Assembly (NCBI RefSeq): GCF_011326755.1
Contig: NZ_JAAOIE010000005.1
Coordinates: 1 to 64,000 of the forward strand
Reading direction: 5' to 3'
Length of the DNA: 64,000 bases
Source of the DNA: Cochlodiniinecator piscidefendens
Lineage (GTDB): Bacteria; Pseudomonadota; Alphaproteobacteria; Rhodobacterales; Rhodobacteraceae
The notes under the pieces were generated by a model, which saw nothing but the letters and a program-made list of their open reading frames with translations, was not told where the DNA came from and ran no database searches. This document shows, piece by piece, positions 55,947-64,000 of the stretch; the first letter of the stretch is position 1; each line of letters starts with the position of its first letter. The position numbers and the translations under genes were made by a program.

Positions 55947-56582
55947 ATGTTTGTTCCTGCTGAACTACCTGAACAAATTCCGTTGTTCCCTTTACCGGGG
56001 GCAATCGTGTTGCCACGTGCACGTCTGCCTTTGCAGATATTTGAACCGCGCTACTTGGCAATGTTGGATGATGTTCTAAAGTCTCCAAAGCGGTTGATCG
56101 GCATGGTGCAGCCTTTGCCAGATCAAAGTGGACGATTGCACGATGTCGGTTGCGTGGGGCGTCTTACGTCTTTTGTCGAGACTGATGACGGGCGGTATAT
56201 GGTTACGCTTACGGGAATTTCGCGGTTTCGTATTTCTGGTGTGATCGAAGGATTCTCGCCTTATCTGAAGGCAAATGCTGATTGGTCTGGTTTTGAACGA
56301 GATTTGGTTCGCGCACCATCGGAAGAAAAATTCGAACGGTCAGATTTTCTGGTGCTATTGAGGCGCTATTTCGAAGCGCAGGAACTAAGCACCGATTGGG
56401 ATAGCCTTAAAGATGCCGAGGATGAACTTCTGGTAAATTCGTTGTCGATGCTGTGCCCGTTTGCGCTTGAGGACAAACAGGCGTTACTTGAGGCTCATAC
56501 GCTGTCTGAGCGACGTCAGACACTTGAAACTTTGATGGATTTTGCGCTGCGCAGTGGCAGTGGTGATGAGGTGATGCAATGA
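55947..56582 (+). CDS. Lon substrate-binding domain protein
   Basis: A 211-residue stand-alone N-terminal LON domain ([20 protein letters not shown] and [13 protein letters not shown]), without ATPase or protease domains. Its role is unknown, possibly substrate recognition. It lies between the thioredoxin-TPR gene (26 bases before) and Trm112 (4-base overlap). Confidence 0.9.
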   Translation: MFVPAELPEQIPLFPLPGAIVLPRARLPLQIFEPRYLAMLDDVLKSPKRLIGMVQPLPDQSGRLHDVGCVGRLTSFVETDDGRYMVTLTGISRFRISGVIEGFSPYLKANADWSGFERDLVRAPSEEKFERSDFLVLLRRYFEAQELSTDWDSLKDAEDELLVNSLSMLCPFALEDKQALLEAHTLSERRQTLETLMDFALRSGSGDEVMQ

Positions 56583-56764
56583 GCTTTGAAGGTGAATTTG
56601 ACCGTAAAATGTTAGAGGCGATGGTGTGCCCCGTCACGCAATCTACGCTGCGCTACGATGCAGAACTTGCTGAACTGGTGTCTGATTCAGCAAAGCTCGC
56701 GTTCCCTATTCGTAATGGTATTCCTGTGATGCTCATTGGCGAAGCTCGCAAAATTGACGCTTAA
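56579..56764 (+). CDS. Trm112 family protein
   Basis: A 61-residue Trm112-like zinc-ribbon-type protein ([19 protein letters not shown] and [13 protein letters not shown]). Only one cysteine remains, so zinc binding is unlikely. Bacterial members may activate methyltransferases or serve in lipid A context. It overlaps the Lon-N gene by 4 bases. Confidence 0.88.
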   Translation: MSFEGEFDRKMLEAMVCPVTQSTLRYDAELAELVSDSAKLAFPIRNGIPVMLIGEARKIDA

Positions 56765-57987
56765 ATTTGACGTCCTTGCAGGAGTTTGGGTAAGTCCCCC
56801 GTTAGACCTGCGGCCTCGCGGATAAAGCTACGGCGTGCGCCGGGGAGTGCATTGACGACACCTAACCCAATATCGCGCACAGCACGCAATAAGCCGTTGT
56901 CGTTGGAAAACAGTTTGTTAAACGTGTCTGTCGCCGCAACCAGCGTTTCGACATCCCAGCGCCGCCATTGTTCGTAGCGTGTTAAAACACCCTCAGCGCC
57001 GATGTCTTCACCTCGCCGTCTCGCTTCGATCAAGACTTCTGCTAAGGCACCTACATCGCGCAATCCGAGGTTCAGCCCTTGCCCCGCAATCGGATGAACG
57101 CCATGGGCAGCATCACCAATAAGTGCAAGACGATTGGCAGTGAAACTTTTCGCGATCGTTAGGTTCAGCGGATACGTGAACCGTTCGCCGGCAAGGGAAA
57201 TGTCGCCTAAAAAATCACCAAATCTTGGGCGCAATACATCCATATATGCGTCGTCAGTCATGGCCTGAATTTTTTCAGCGGTTTTCGTTTCTTCGCTCCA
57301 GACAATAGATACGCGGTTATCAGGAAGCGGAAGAATCGCCAGAGGACCGGGGGGCATGAAAAACTGATGCGCAATTCCGTGGTGGGCTTTTTCGTGTTTA
57401 ATGGCACAAACAAGTGCAGTTTGGCCGTAATCCCATCCGCGACGCCCGATGCCTGCACGTTCTGCTGTTGAACTACGGCGGCCATCTGACCCGACCAATA
57501 GACGTCCGCGTTTTTGTGTGCCACTTGCCAATGTAACGGTTGTGCCCGACGCTGAGACATCCTGCGCAATGACCTTTTCATTGTCGAGATGCGTTATGCG
57601 CGGATGTTCTGTCATTGCCTCCAAAAAAGCAGTGTATAGATAACGATCCTCTAGCATGTAGCCCATTGGTCCTTCTTCGATCTCAGCATGATCAAAGTGC
57701 AGCATCCATGGGCTTGGCGCTTCGCCTGCGCGGCCGTCTGTTATTTTGATTTCCAGTATTGGTTGGGATTTCTGGGCCACATGACCCCAGACACTGATTG
57801 CGCTCAGTAATCTTTGGGATGCCAAAGCAAGCGCGTACCCTCGGCCATCAAACCCGGCAGTCGCGCGGTTTTGTTTCGGTTGGGCGTCTATCACCGTCAC
57901 GGTGAACCCACCATCTGCCAACGCTAAGGCCAGGGCCGGGCCGTTCAGTCCGCCGCCAACGATCAAAATATCTGAGTCATAGGTCAT
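56761..57987 (-). CDS. UbiH/UbiF-type FAD hydroxylase
   Basis: A 408-residue FAD monooxygenase of ubiquinone synthesis (UbiH/UbiF/Coq6 family): [20 protein letters not shown] motif, [15 protein letters not shown], and [20 protein letters not shown]. It hydroxylates a ring position before Coq7 (26357) acts; which position is not decided. It overlaps the Trm112 gene tail to tail by 4 bases. Confidence 0.93.
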   Translation of the reverse strand: MTYDSDILIVGGGLNGPALALALADGGFTVTVIDAQPKQNRATAGFDGRGYALALASQRLLSAISVWGHVAQKSQPILEIKITDGRAGEAPSPWMLHFDHAEIEEGPMGYMLEDRYLYTAFLEAMTEHPRITHLDNEKVIAQDVSASGTTVTLASGTQKRGRLLVGSDGRRSSTAERAGIGRRGWDYGQTALVCAIKHEKAHHGIAHQFFMPPGPLAILPLPDNRVSIVWSEETKTAEKIQAMTDDAYMDVLRPRFGDFLGDISLAGERFTYPLNLTIAKSFTANRLALIGDAAHGVHPIAGQGLNLGLRDVGALAEVLIEARRRGEDIGAEGVLTRYEQWRRWDVETLVAATDTFNKLFSNDNGLLRAVRDIGLGVVNALPGARRSFIREAAGLTGDLPKLLQGRQI

Positions 57988-58068
57988 AGTCCCAATATGC
58001 GCTTCAATGGGGGATTGTCCATGCGCTTTGCTGCCGCTACCGTCGCGTTCAACAAGAGGGAGATCGAG

Positions 58069-59400
58069 ATGTCAGCAGAATGGTTAACAATGAGCATGGC
58101 CGCGCTTGGGCGTGGAATTGCAAAAGGTGAAATTGATCCGGTTGACCTGACGCAGACTTATTTGGACGAAATCGCAGCAAACCCTATTTCCGATCGCATT
58201 TATGCGAGGATCACATCGGAACGTGCCATGGCCGAAGCGCAGGCGGCTTCTGAGCGAGCAAAACAGGGTCAAAGGCTTGGCCCGCTTGATGGCGTTCCTG
58301 TGTCTTGGAAAGATTTATTCGATACAGCAGGCGTTGCAACAGAATCTGGATCTGCATTGCTAAAAGATCGAATACCGACTGAGGATGCAGAGGTGCTAAA
58401 GGCTGCAACTGCGGCTGGTTTGATTTGCCTTGGTAAAACCCACATGTCCGAACTCGCGTTTTCTGGATTGGGCTTTAATCCGATTACGCAGACCCCTCCG
58501 AATGTGAATGATCATGATGCGGTGCCGGGGGGATCATCTTCTGGTGCGGGGGCGTCCGTTGCTTTCAACCTCGCGCCTTGCGGCGTTGGATCTGATACGG
58601 GCGGATCGGTGCGTATTCCCGCAGCGTGGAATGATTTGGTTGGGTTGAAAACCACTGTTGGGCGGGTGAGCACGAAGGGCTGTGTACCACTTTGCGACAA
58701 ATTCGATACGGTTGGACCCCTCTGTCGCACGGTCGAAGATGCAGCGCTTATGCTCGCGGCATTAGAGGGTGGTCAGGCGGCGGATTTGAAGGGCGCAAGC
58801 CTGACTGGGAAACGAGTGCTCGTGCTTAAAACGGTAGCGATGGATGATGTGCGCGACGCCCCAATGGCGGCATTCGAAAGCGCAGTTGGTCGGTTGCAAG
58901 ATGGCGGTGCCACCGTTGATAGGGGGGAAATACCTGAAGTTTCTGACGCAATTAGCTTATCTGGAATCCTCTTTACAACAGAGGCTTATGGCATATGGAA
59001 AGACACCATTGAGGCCAATCCAGATGCGATGTTCCCAGAAATTCTAGAACGGTTCCGAATTGGCGCAGGTTTTTCCGGGGCGGACTATGTCGCGGCTTGG
59101 CAAACGTTAGAGCGTCTACGGTCAGCTTACCTGCGCAAGACTGCCGGTTATGATGCTGTTATCCTACCGACCTCACCGATCCTGCCGCCAAATGTTGCTC
59201 GGCTTCAGTCTGATCATGATTATTACGTAACCGAAAACCTTTTGGCGCTTAGAAACACCCGTATCGGGAATGTTCTGGGGTTGGCGGGGTTGACGCTGCC
59301 AACAGGTATTCCCTCGTGTGGGATTATGTTCCTAACACCCCCAGATACCGAAGAAAATCTGCTGCGCCTCGGCTTTGCCGCCGAAAATGCTCTGGCTTAA
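58069..59400 (+). CDS. Amidase signature enzyme
   Basis: A 443-residue amidase with the Ser-Ser-Lys triad: Lys81 in VSWKDLFDTAG, Ser156 in GGSSSGAG and Ser180 in GSDTGGSVR. It resembles GatA-like hydrolases but no gatB or gatC is near, so it is probably a free amidase (inference). The ATG at 58069 follows GAGGGAGA; the frame from 57997 adds 24 residues. Confidence 0.92.
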   Translation: MSAEWLTMSMAALGRGIAKGEIDPVDLTQTYLDEIAANPISDRIYARITSERAMAEAQAASERAKQGQRLGPLDGVPVSWKDLFDTAGVATESGSALLKDRIPTEDAEVLKAATAAGLICLGKTHMSELAFSGLGFNPITQTPPNVNDHDAVPGGSSSGAGASVAFNLAPCGVGSDTGGSVRIPAAWNDLVGLKTTVGRVSTKGCVPLCDKFDTVGPLCRTVEDAALMLAALEGGQAADLKGASLTGKRVLVLKTVAMDDVRDAPMAAFESAVGRLQDGGATVDRGEIPEVSDAISLSGILFTTEAYGIWKDTIEANPDAMFPEILERFRIGAGFSGADYVAAWQTLERLRSAYLRKTAGYDAVILPTSPILPPNVARLQSDHDYYVTENLLALRNTRIGNVLGLAGLTLPTGIPSCGIMFLTPPDTEENLLRLGFAAENALA

Positions 59401-59514
59401 ATATCACGAGATGCCACAGGTGTAGTTTTTTTCTGCCTTTTTCTGGACATAACCCGTCTGGCTTCTGTATCCTGACCTTAATCGGGGCGACACGACCCCA
59501 AACTTGAGGCAGAT

Positions 59515-60696
59515 ATGGTCATTCCAGAGCGGTTTTCGAACCTGCCAGAATACGCTTTTCCGCGTTTGCGGAGCCTGTTGGACGCGCATGCGCCCGGCGG
59601 CGAAGTCGTGCACATGACGATTGGCGAGCCAAAGCACGCGTTCCCGGCATGGATCACGGATGTTATTGCGGAACACGCACATGAATTTGGCCGTTACCCT
59701 GCCAATGATGGGACGCCAGAATTGCAAGCGGCCATCGCAGGTTGGATCAAACAGCGATACGGCGTTTGTTTGGAACCCGCTTCTCAGGTGATGGCCCTGA
59801 ATGGAACCCGCGAAGGGTTGTACAACGCTGCAATGGCGTTGTGTCCGGAAACGAAAAATGGGGCGACGCCGGTTATCTTGACGCCAAACCCGTTTTATCA
59901 GGTTTATGCCGTCGCGGGTGCGTCCGTCGGTGCAGAGGTGCATTTTGCCCCGGCCAATGCGGACACGAACCATTTACCTGATTTCGCAGCTGTGCCCGAA
60001 GAATTACTCGAGCGTACGACAATTGCCTATGTCTGTAGCCCTGCGAATCCGCAAGGTGCCGTCGCGGACCGCGAATATTGGGTTCGTTTAATTAAGCTAG
60101 CAGAGCGGTATGATTTCCGCATTTTTGCGGATGAATGTTATTCAGAGATTTACCGTGATACACCCCCTGTGGGCGCGCTTGAGGTTGCAAAAGACATTGG
60201 CGCGGACCCAGAACGTATTTTGATTTTTCACTCTCTGTCCAAGCGGTCTAATTTACCTGGCCTGCGATCAGGTTTTGTTGCGGGTGGTGCGCAAAGCATA
60301 AAAGAGATCAAACAGTTGCGCGCTTATTCGGGTGCCCCATTGCCTATGCCGCTGCAGCGTGTTGCCGAAAAGGTTTGGGCGGATGAGGTGCATGTCATCG
60401 AAAACCGCCGTCTCTATGTCGAAAAATACGCCATCGCTGATGAAATATTCGCTGATGTTGCCGGGTATCAAAGCCCCGAGGCTGGCTTTTTCTTGTGGCT
60501 TCCTGTCGAGGATGGCGAGCAGGCCGCGCTGAAGGTATGGCGTGAAACGGGTGTGCGCGTATTACCGGGCGCTTACCTAAGTCGAACAGTCAATAATTAT
60601 AATCCGGGCCAGAGTTACGTTCGCGTGGCTATGGTGGCCCCAAAAGAAGAAATGCAGCGCGGGCTAATGTTGCTTCGTGACTGCCTCTATGAGTGA
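59515..60696 (+). CDS. Class I/II aminotransferase, DapC-like
   Basis: A 393-residue aminotransferase with the cofactor lysine in [18 protein letters not shown] and [12 protein letters not shown]. The pattern resembles N-succinyldiaminopimelate aminotransferase (DapC) of lysine and cell-wall synthesis (moderate confidence). It lies 10 bases before ftsK. Confidence 0.88.
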   Translation: MVIPERFSNLPEYAFPRLRSLLDAHAPGGEVVHMTIGEPKHAFPAWITDVIAEHAHEFGRYPANDGTPELQAAIAGWIKQRYGVCLEPASQVMALNGTREGLYNAAMALCPETKNGATPVILTPNPFYQVYAVAGASVGAEVHFAPANADTNHLPDFAAVPEELLERTTIAYVCSPANPQGAVADREYWVRLIKLAERYDFRIFADECYSEIYRDTPPVGALEVAKDIGADPERILIFHSLSKRSNLPGLRSGFVAGGAQSIKEIKQLRAYSGAPLPMPLQRVAEKVWADEVHVIENRRLYVEKYAIADEIFADVAGYQSPEAGFFLWLPVEDGEQAALKVWRETGVRVLPGAYLSRTVNNYNPGQSYVRVAMVAPKEEMQRGLMLLRDCLYE

Positions 60697-60706
60697 GGAC
60701 AGCAAA

Positions 60707-63664
60707 ATGGCATCCTATCAAATCAGACAGCGTGACCCGCTTTTTGACAGTAAAACCCAAGCCGCGTTAGAGCGCCGCAGCAAGGAATTGCTTGGGATTG
60801 GGCTTGCCTTTGTTGGGCTGCTTATCGTGATGATATTGGGGTCTTATTCGGCTGATGATCCCAGCTGGATGTCTGCAACGCAGGAACCGATTCAAAATTG
60901 GTTGGGTCGCATTGGCGCGACAATAGCATCGCCATTACAGCGTATTCTTGGACTGGGCGCTTGGGCTATTGCGCTGGTTTTTCTTGTGTGGGGTGGGCGT
61001 TTGATCACGCAATCTGGCACGGATCGCGCGGTATGCGTTGTCTTTGCGCCGATCGCTATCTTTTTGGTCTGTCTTTATTCAGCAACTTTGATTGGCCCTC
61101 AGGGCGGAGCGCTGGATCAAGGGCTTGGTGGCTTTGCGGGTGACTTCTTTGCGGCCCTGTTTTTGAATCTGTCTCCTTTTGCCAGCATCGGGTTTTCACT
61201 GAAGCTGTTGTCTGTCGTTAGTGGCATTGCAATGGTTGCGATGCTTGTTTTTGTTCTGGGTTTCACCAAATCTGACATGCGCCGGTTCGGTCGGTTTTTA
61301 CTTGTTGGATTGGTTATGTCCTATGCGCTTATGATGTCTCTTTTGGGGCGTGGCGCATCAGGGGCGGCATCTGCCGCGCGGAATATAAACGATGCCCGTA
61401 CAGCGCGTCGTGCCGAGGTTTCTGCTCAGCAGCCGATGCCAGTACCCCAACGCGAGGCGCGTGTTCAACGCCCAGATGCCGTGATCGAAGACGAAGCGCC
61501 GCTTGCGTGGGATGTGCCTGCAGAAGCATCTTATGTAGAGCCGCAGCCAGAGCCTAAGCCGGGAATTCTAGCTTCGCTGATTAAACGGGCACCGGATCCT
61601 GAGCCTGAGTTGGTTGAATACGATGCGCTAGATTCTGAAGTTGAAATGCCCGAGGAAGATCGGGTTAAGGCGCGTATTTCGGATGCGATTAAAACCCGTA
61701 TGCGCCAGAAATCCGCGCTGCGCGCGCGTCGTCCAGAACCTCAGATTACCCGGCCGCGCGGCCCACAACCGTTGGTTTTGAATATTGAACCGCCTGTTAC
61801 CGCACCTCTGGAGAATGCAGAGCCTGTGCTGAATGACGAAGTGGCGTCGGTCACTGCGACGTTGGCTGAGCCGGTGGTTCACCAGCAAGCACCGATGGAG
61901 ATTGATGCATTCACTTCAGACATCTACGCACATGATGAACCGTTGGCCGAAGATGACGTTATAAACGTATTTGATGATACACGCGCTTATGCGCCTGCTG
62001 ATCCTGCACCTGCGCCAATTGTTGCGCCCGCTATCCCTGCGGCACCTAAGGCGCGGGCTGTTGTCGAAAACAAAGTGCGCAAAGCTGTTCCTCAATCAAC
62101 GCAAGCCAAAGCAGAGGCGCAACCTGCATTGCAATTCGAAGAAAGCCATGCGGATTACGAACGCCCGCCGCTGAACCTGTTGCTAAGTCCGGAAACTGTC
62201 GAACGTCATCACCTTTCGGATGAAGCGCTCGAAGAAAACGCGCGGATGCTTGAAAACGTTCTTGATGATTATGGCGTCAAAGGTGAAATCGTTTCTGTGC
62301 GCCCTGGTCCTGTGGTCACGATGTATGAGCTTGAACCGGCGCCGGGTCTAAAGGCAAGCCGTGTTATTGGATTGGCTGATGACATTGCGCGTTCAATGTC
62401 TGCCCTGTCCGCGCGTGTTTCGACTGTTCCCGGTCGATCCGTTATCGGGATTGAGCTTCCGAATGATAACCGTGAAATGGTCGTTCTGCGTGAAATTCTT
62501 GCAGCCCGCGATTTTGGTGATAGCAACATGCGCCTACCGCTCGCGCTGGGTAAAGATATCGGTGGTGACCCCATCGTCGCCAACCTCGCGAAAATGCCCC
62601 ACCTGTTAATTGCGGGTACAACGGGTTCTGGTAAGTCCGTTGCGATCAACACAATGATTCTCAGCCTGCTTTACAAGCTAACGCCTGAAGAATGCCGTCT
62701 TATCATGATCGACCCCAAAATGCTGGAACTGTCCGTTTATGACGGCATTCCGCATTTGCTGTCGCCTGTTGTGACGGACCCGAAAAAGGCTGTTGTGGCC
62801 TTGAAATGGGTCGTCGGTGAAATGGAAGACCGGTACCGTAAAATGTCCAAGATGGGCGTGCGCAACATCGAGGGTTACAACGGTCGTGTCCAAGACGCGT
62901 TGTCGAAAAATGAGATGTTCAGCCGCACCGTGCAAACGGGATTTGATGACGATACGGGTGAGCCAGTGTTCGAAACAGAAGAATTTGCACCGAAAAAGCT
63001 GCCCTACATAGTCGTGATCGTCGATGAGATGGCTGATTTGATGATGGTGGCTGGCAAAGAGATCGAGGCCTGCATTCAGCGCCTTGCGCAAATGGCGCGG
63101 GCATCTGGTATCCATCTGATCATGGCAACGCAGCGCCCATCTGTTGATGTTATCACCGGCACAATCAAGGCAAACTTCCCCACACGGATATCATTCCAAG
63201 TGACCAGCAAAATCGACAGCCGCACCATTCTAGGTGAGCAGGGTGCCGAACAATTGTTGGGCATGGGTGATATGCTTTATATGGCCGGTGGCGCTAAAAT
63301 TACCCGTGTGCATGGTCCATTTTGCTCTGACGAAGAAGTCGAAGAAATCGTCAATTACCTTAAGCAGTTTGGCCCACCTGAATATATTGGTGGTGTTGTC
63401 GATGGCCCTGATGATGAACAAGCAGGCAGTATTGACGCGGTGCTTGGCTTAGGTGGTAACACGGGTGGCGAAGATGCGCTTTATGATCAAGCGGTTGGAA
63501 TCGTTCTTCAGGATCGTAAAATTTCAACGTCCTACATCCAGCGAAAACTTTCGATCGGCTACAATAAGGCCGCTAAACTGGTCGAGCAAATGGAAGAGCA
63601 GGGGCTCATTTCTGCGGCCAACCATGTTGGCAAACGCGAAATACTGGTTCCCGAGCAGCAATAG
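60707..63664 (+). CDS. ftsK: DNA translocase FtsK
   Basis: A 985-residue FtsK: N-terminal membrane segments (to about residue 210), a Pro/Glu/Ala-rich linker, the RecA-like motor with Walker A ([14 protein letters not shown]) and Walker B ([12 protein letters not shown]), and the C-terminal gamma winged helix ([20 protein letters not shown]). It pumps chromosomal DNA at the division septum. The ATG at 60707 has GAGGACAG upstream; 60689 (ATG) or 60677 (GTG) would add 6 or 10 residues. Confidence 0.95.
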   Translation: MASYQIRQRDPLFDSKTQAALERRSKELLGIGLAFVGLLIVMILGSYSADDPSWMSATQEPIQNWLGRIGATIASPLQRILGLGAWAIALVFLVWGGRLITQSGTDRAVCVVFAPIAIFLVCLYSATLIGPQGGALDQGLGGFAGDFFAALFLNLSPFASIGFSLKLLSVVSGIAMVAMLVFVLGFTKSDMRRFGRFLLVGLVMSYALMMSLLGRGASGAASAARNINDARTARRAEVSAQQPMPVPQREARVQRPDAVIEDEAPLAWDVPAEASYVEPQPEPKPGILASLIKRAPDPEPELVEYDALDSEVEMPEEDRVKARISDAIKTRMRQKSALRARRPEPQITRPRGPQPLVLNIEPPVTAPLENAEPVLNDEVASVTATLAEPVVHQQAPMEIDAFTSDIYAHDEPLAEDDVINVFDDTRAYAPADPAPAPIVAPAIPAAPKARAVVENKVRKAVPQSTQAKAEAQPALQFEESHADYERPPLNLLLSPETVERHHLSDEALEENARMLENVLDDYGVKGEIVSVRPGPVVTMYELEPAPGLKASRVIGLADDIARSMSALSARVSTVPGRSVIGIELPNDNREMVVLREILAARDFGDSNMRLPLALGKDIGGDPIVANLAKMPHLLIAGTTGSGKSVAINTMILSLLYKLTPEECRLIMIDPKMLELSVYDGIPHLLSPVVTDPKKAVVALKWVVGEMEDRYRKMSKMGVRNIEGYNGRVQDALSKNEMFSRTVQTGFDDDTGEPVFETEEFAPKKLPYIVVIVDEMADLMMVAGKEIEACIQRLAQMARASGIHLIMATQRPSVDVITGTIKANFPTRISFQVTSKIDSRTILGEQGAEQLLGMGDMLYMAGGAKITRVHGPFCSDEEVEEIVNYLKQFGPPEYIGGVVDGPDDEQAGSIDAVLGLGGNTGGEDALYDQAVGIVLQDRKISTSYIQRKLSIGYNKAAKLVEQMEEQGLISAANHVGKREILVPEQQ

Positions 63665-63694
63665 GCGTATTCGGGCCTACAATTGAAATATTTG

Positions 63695-63722
63695 AAAGCA
63701 AGGGCTGGTCCCTTGCTTTTGA
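63695..63722 (+). terminator. Terminator after ftsK
   Basis: AAAGCAAGGG pairs with CCCTTGCTTT over a 5-base loop and is followed by T bases, 31 bases after the stop. Confidence 0.85.
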
Positions 63723-63739
63723 GTTCTTAAATTAGGGGT

Positions 63740-64000
63740 ATGACAATGTTTCGCATTCTCTTTGCGCCAGTGATGACACTGGCAATGACAATCCCGGCGG
63801 CGGCTGATGTTATCCCGCTGTCCGAGATTTCGCGCTACTTAAACGATCTACGCACTGCGCGTGGTGAATTTACCCAAATCAACGATGATGGTTCTATTGC
63901 GACGGGGGGGATCTTTATTCATCGTCCAGGGCGTATCCGCTTCGAATATAGCGCTGATGAAACGTTGGTGATTGCTGGCGGCGGGCAGGTGGCAATTTTT
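63740..64000 (+). CDS. lolA: Outer membrane lipoprotein carrier LolA (truncated by window end)
   Basis: The first 87 codons of a LolA-like periplasmic lipoprotein chaperone: signal peptide (ending PAAA), then a mature start with LRTARGEFTQINDDGSIATG and GGIFIHRPGRIRFEYSAD, the LolA pattern. The frame is open to the last base. An ATG two codons in (63746) is possible. It follows ftsK, the common ftsK-lolA order. Confidence 0.9.
   Translation, partial: MTMFRILFAPVMTLAMTIPAAADVIPLSEISRYLNDLRTARGEFTQINDDGSIATGGIFIHRPGRIRFEYSADETLVIAGGGQVAIF

Overview
The window reads as a chromosomal segment of an alphaproteobacterium, most likely Rhodobacteraceae (Roseobacter group). The grounds are a petABC (fbcFBC) cytochrome bc1 operon with a Tat-dependent Rieske protein, the rnhB-ccrM pair, alphaproteobacterial small families (DUF4170, DUF3576, DUF2125, DUF721), a TIGR03862 flavoprotein and an orphan OmpR-type regulator. 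Base composition looks close to half GC by eye, low for that family. No species is claimed.

Layout. 0.1-5.3 kb: a minus-strand operon of class II aldolase, Rieske oxygenase, sterol-desaturase-like enzyme, fatty acid desaturase, PanB-like protein and Rieske ferredoxin, with a divergent LysR gene. 6.4-9.7 kb: adenine deaminase and AMP nucleosidase. 9.8-12.3 kb: HU protein, EamA exporter, CcdA plus thioredoxin. 12.4-17 kb: chorismate synthase and a TPP-riboswitch-controlled thiBPQ operon. 17-19.7 kb: petABC. 20.3-21 kb: tRNA-Arg(CCU) followed by a decayed RepC-like reading frame. 21-24.4 kb: Lrp regulator divergent from an aminotransferase/SDR/FAH-hydrolase operon. 24.6-26.2 kb: a membrane-anchored winged-helix protein and two small secreted proteins. 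26.4-28.8 kb: coq7, rnhB, ccrM. 28.9-32.4 kb: mutY-alkB on minus, DUF721 and a DsbA-like protein on plus. 32.5-37.3 kb: lpxK, waaA, DUF4170, a CysQ-like phosphatase and pmbA. 37.5-43.1 kb: DUF2125 protein, SDR, enoyl-CoA hydratase, MscS channel, flavoprotein. 43-48.3 kb: GST, holA, lptE, leuS, DUF3576. 48.6-52.7 kb: porin, YggS, YkuD, RibA, response regulator. 52.8-64 kb: MFS exporter, xthA, thioredoxin-TPR, Lon-N protein, Trm112, UbiH-type hydroxylase, amidase, DapC-like aminotransferase, ftsK and a truncated lolA.

Most of this is conserved housekeeping. The parts that look least described are (i) the oxygenase/aldolase/PanB-like operon at 132-5342, whose PanB-like member seems to have lost the canonical metal ligands; (ii) the Lrp-controlled aminotransferase-SDR-FAH operon, which could feed amino acids with a 4-hydroxyl into an acylpyruvate cleavage route; (iii) a two-transmembrane protein with a C-terminal OmpR-type winged helix, beside small secreted proteins; and (iv) the RepC-like remnant next to tRNA-Arg. 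Functions proposed for these are inference and are marked as such.

No CRISPR array, rRNA operon or recognisable insertion sequence was seen.
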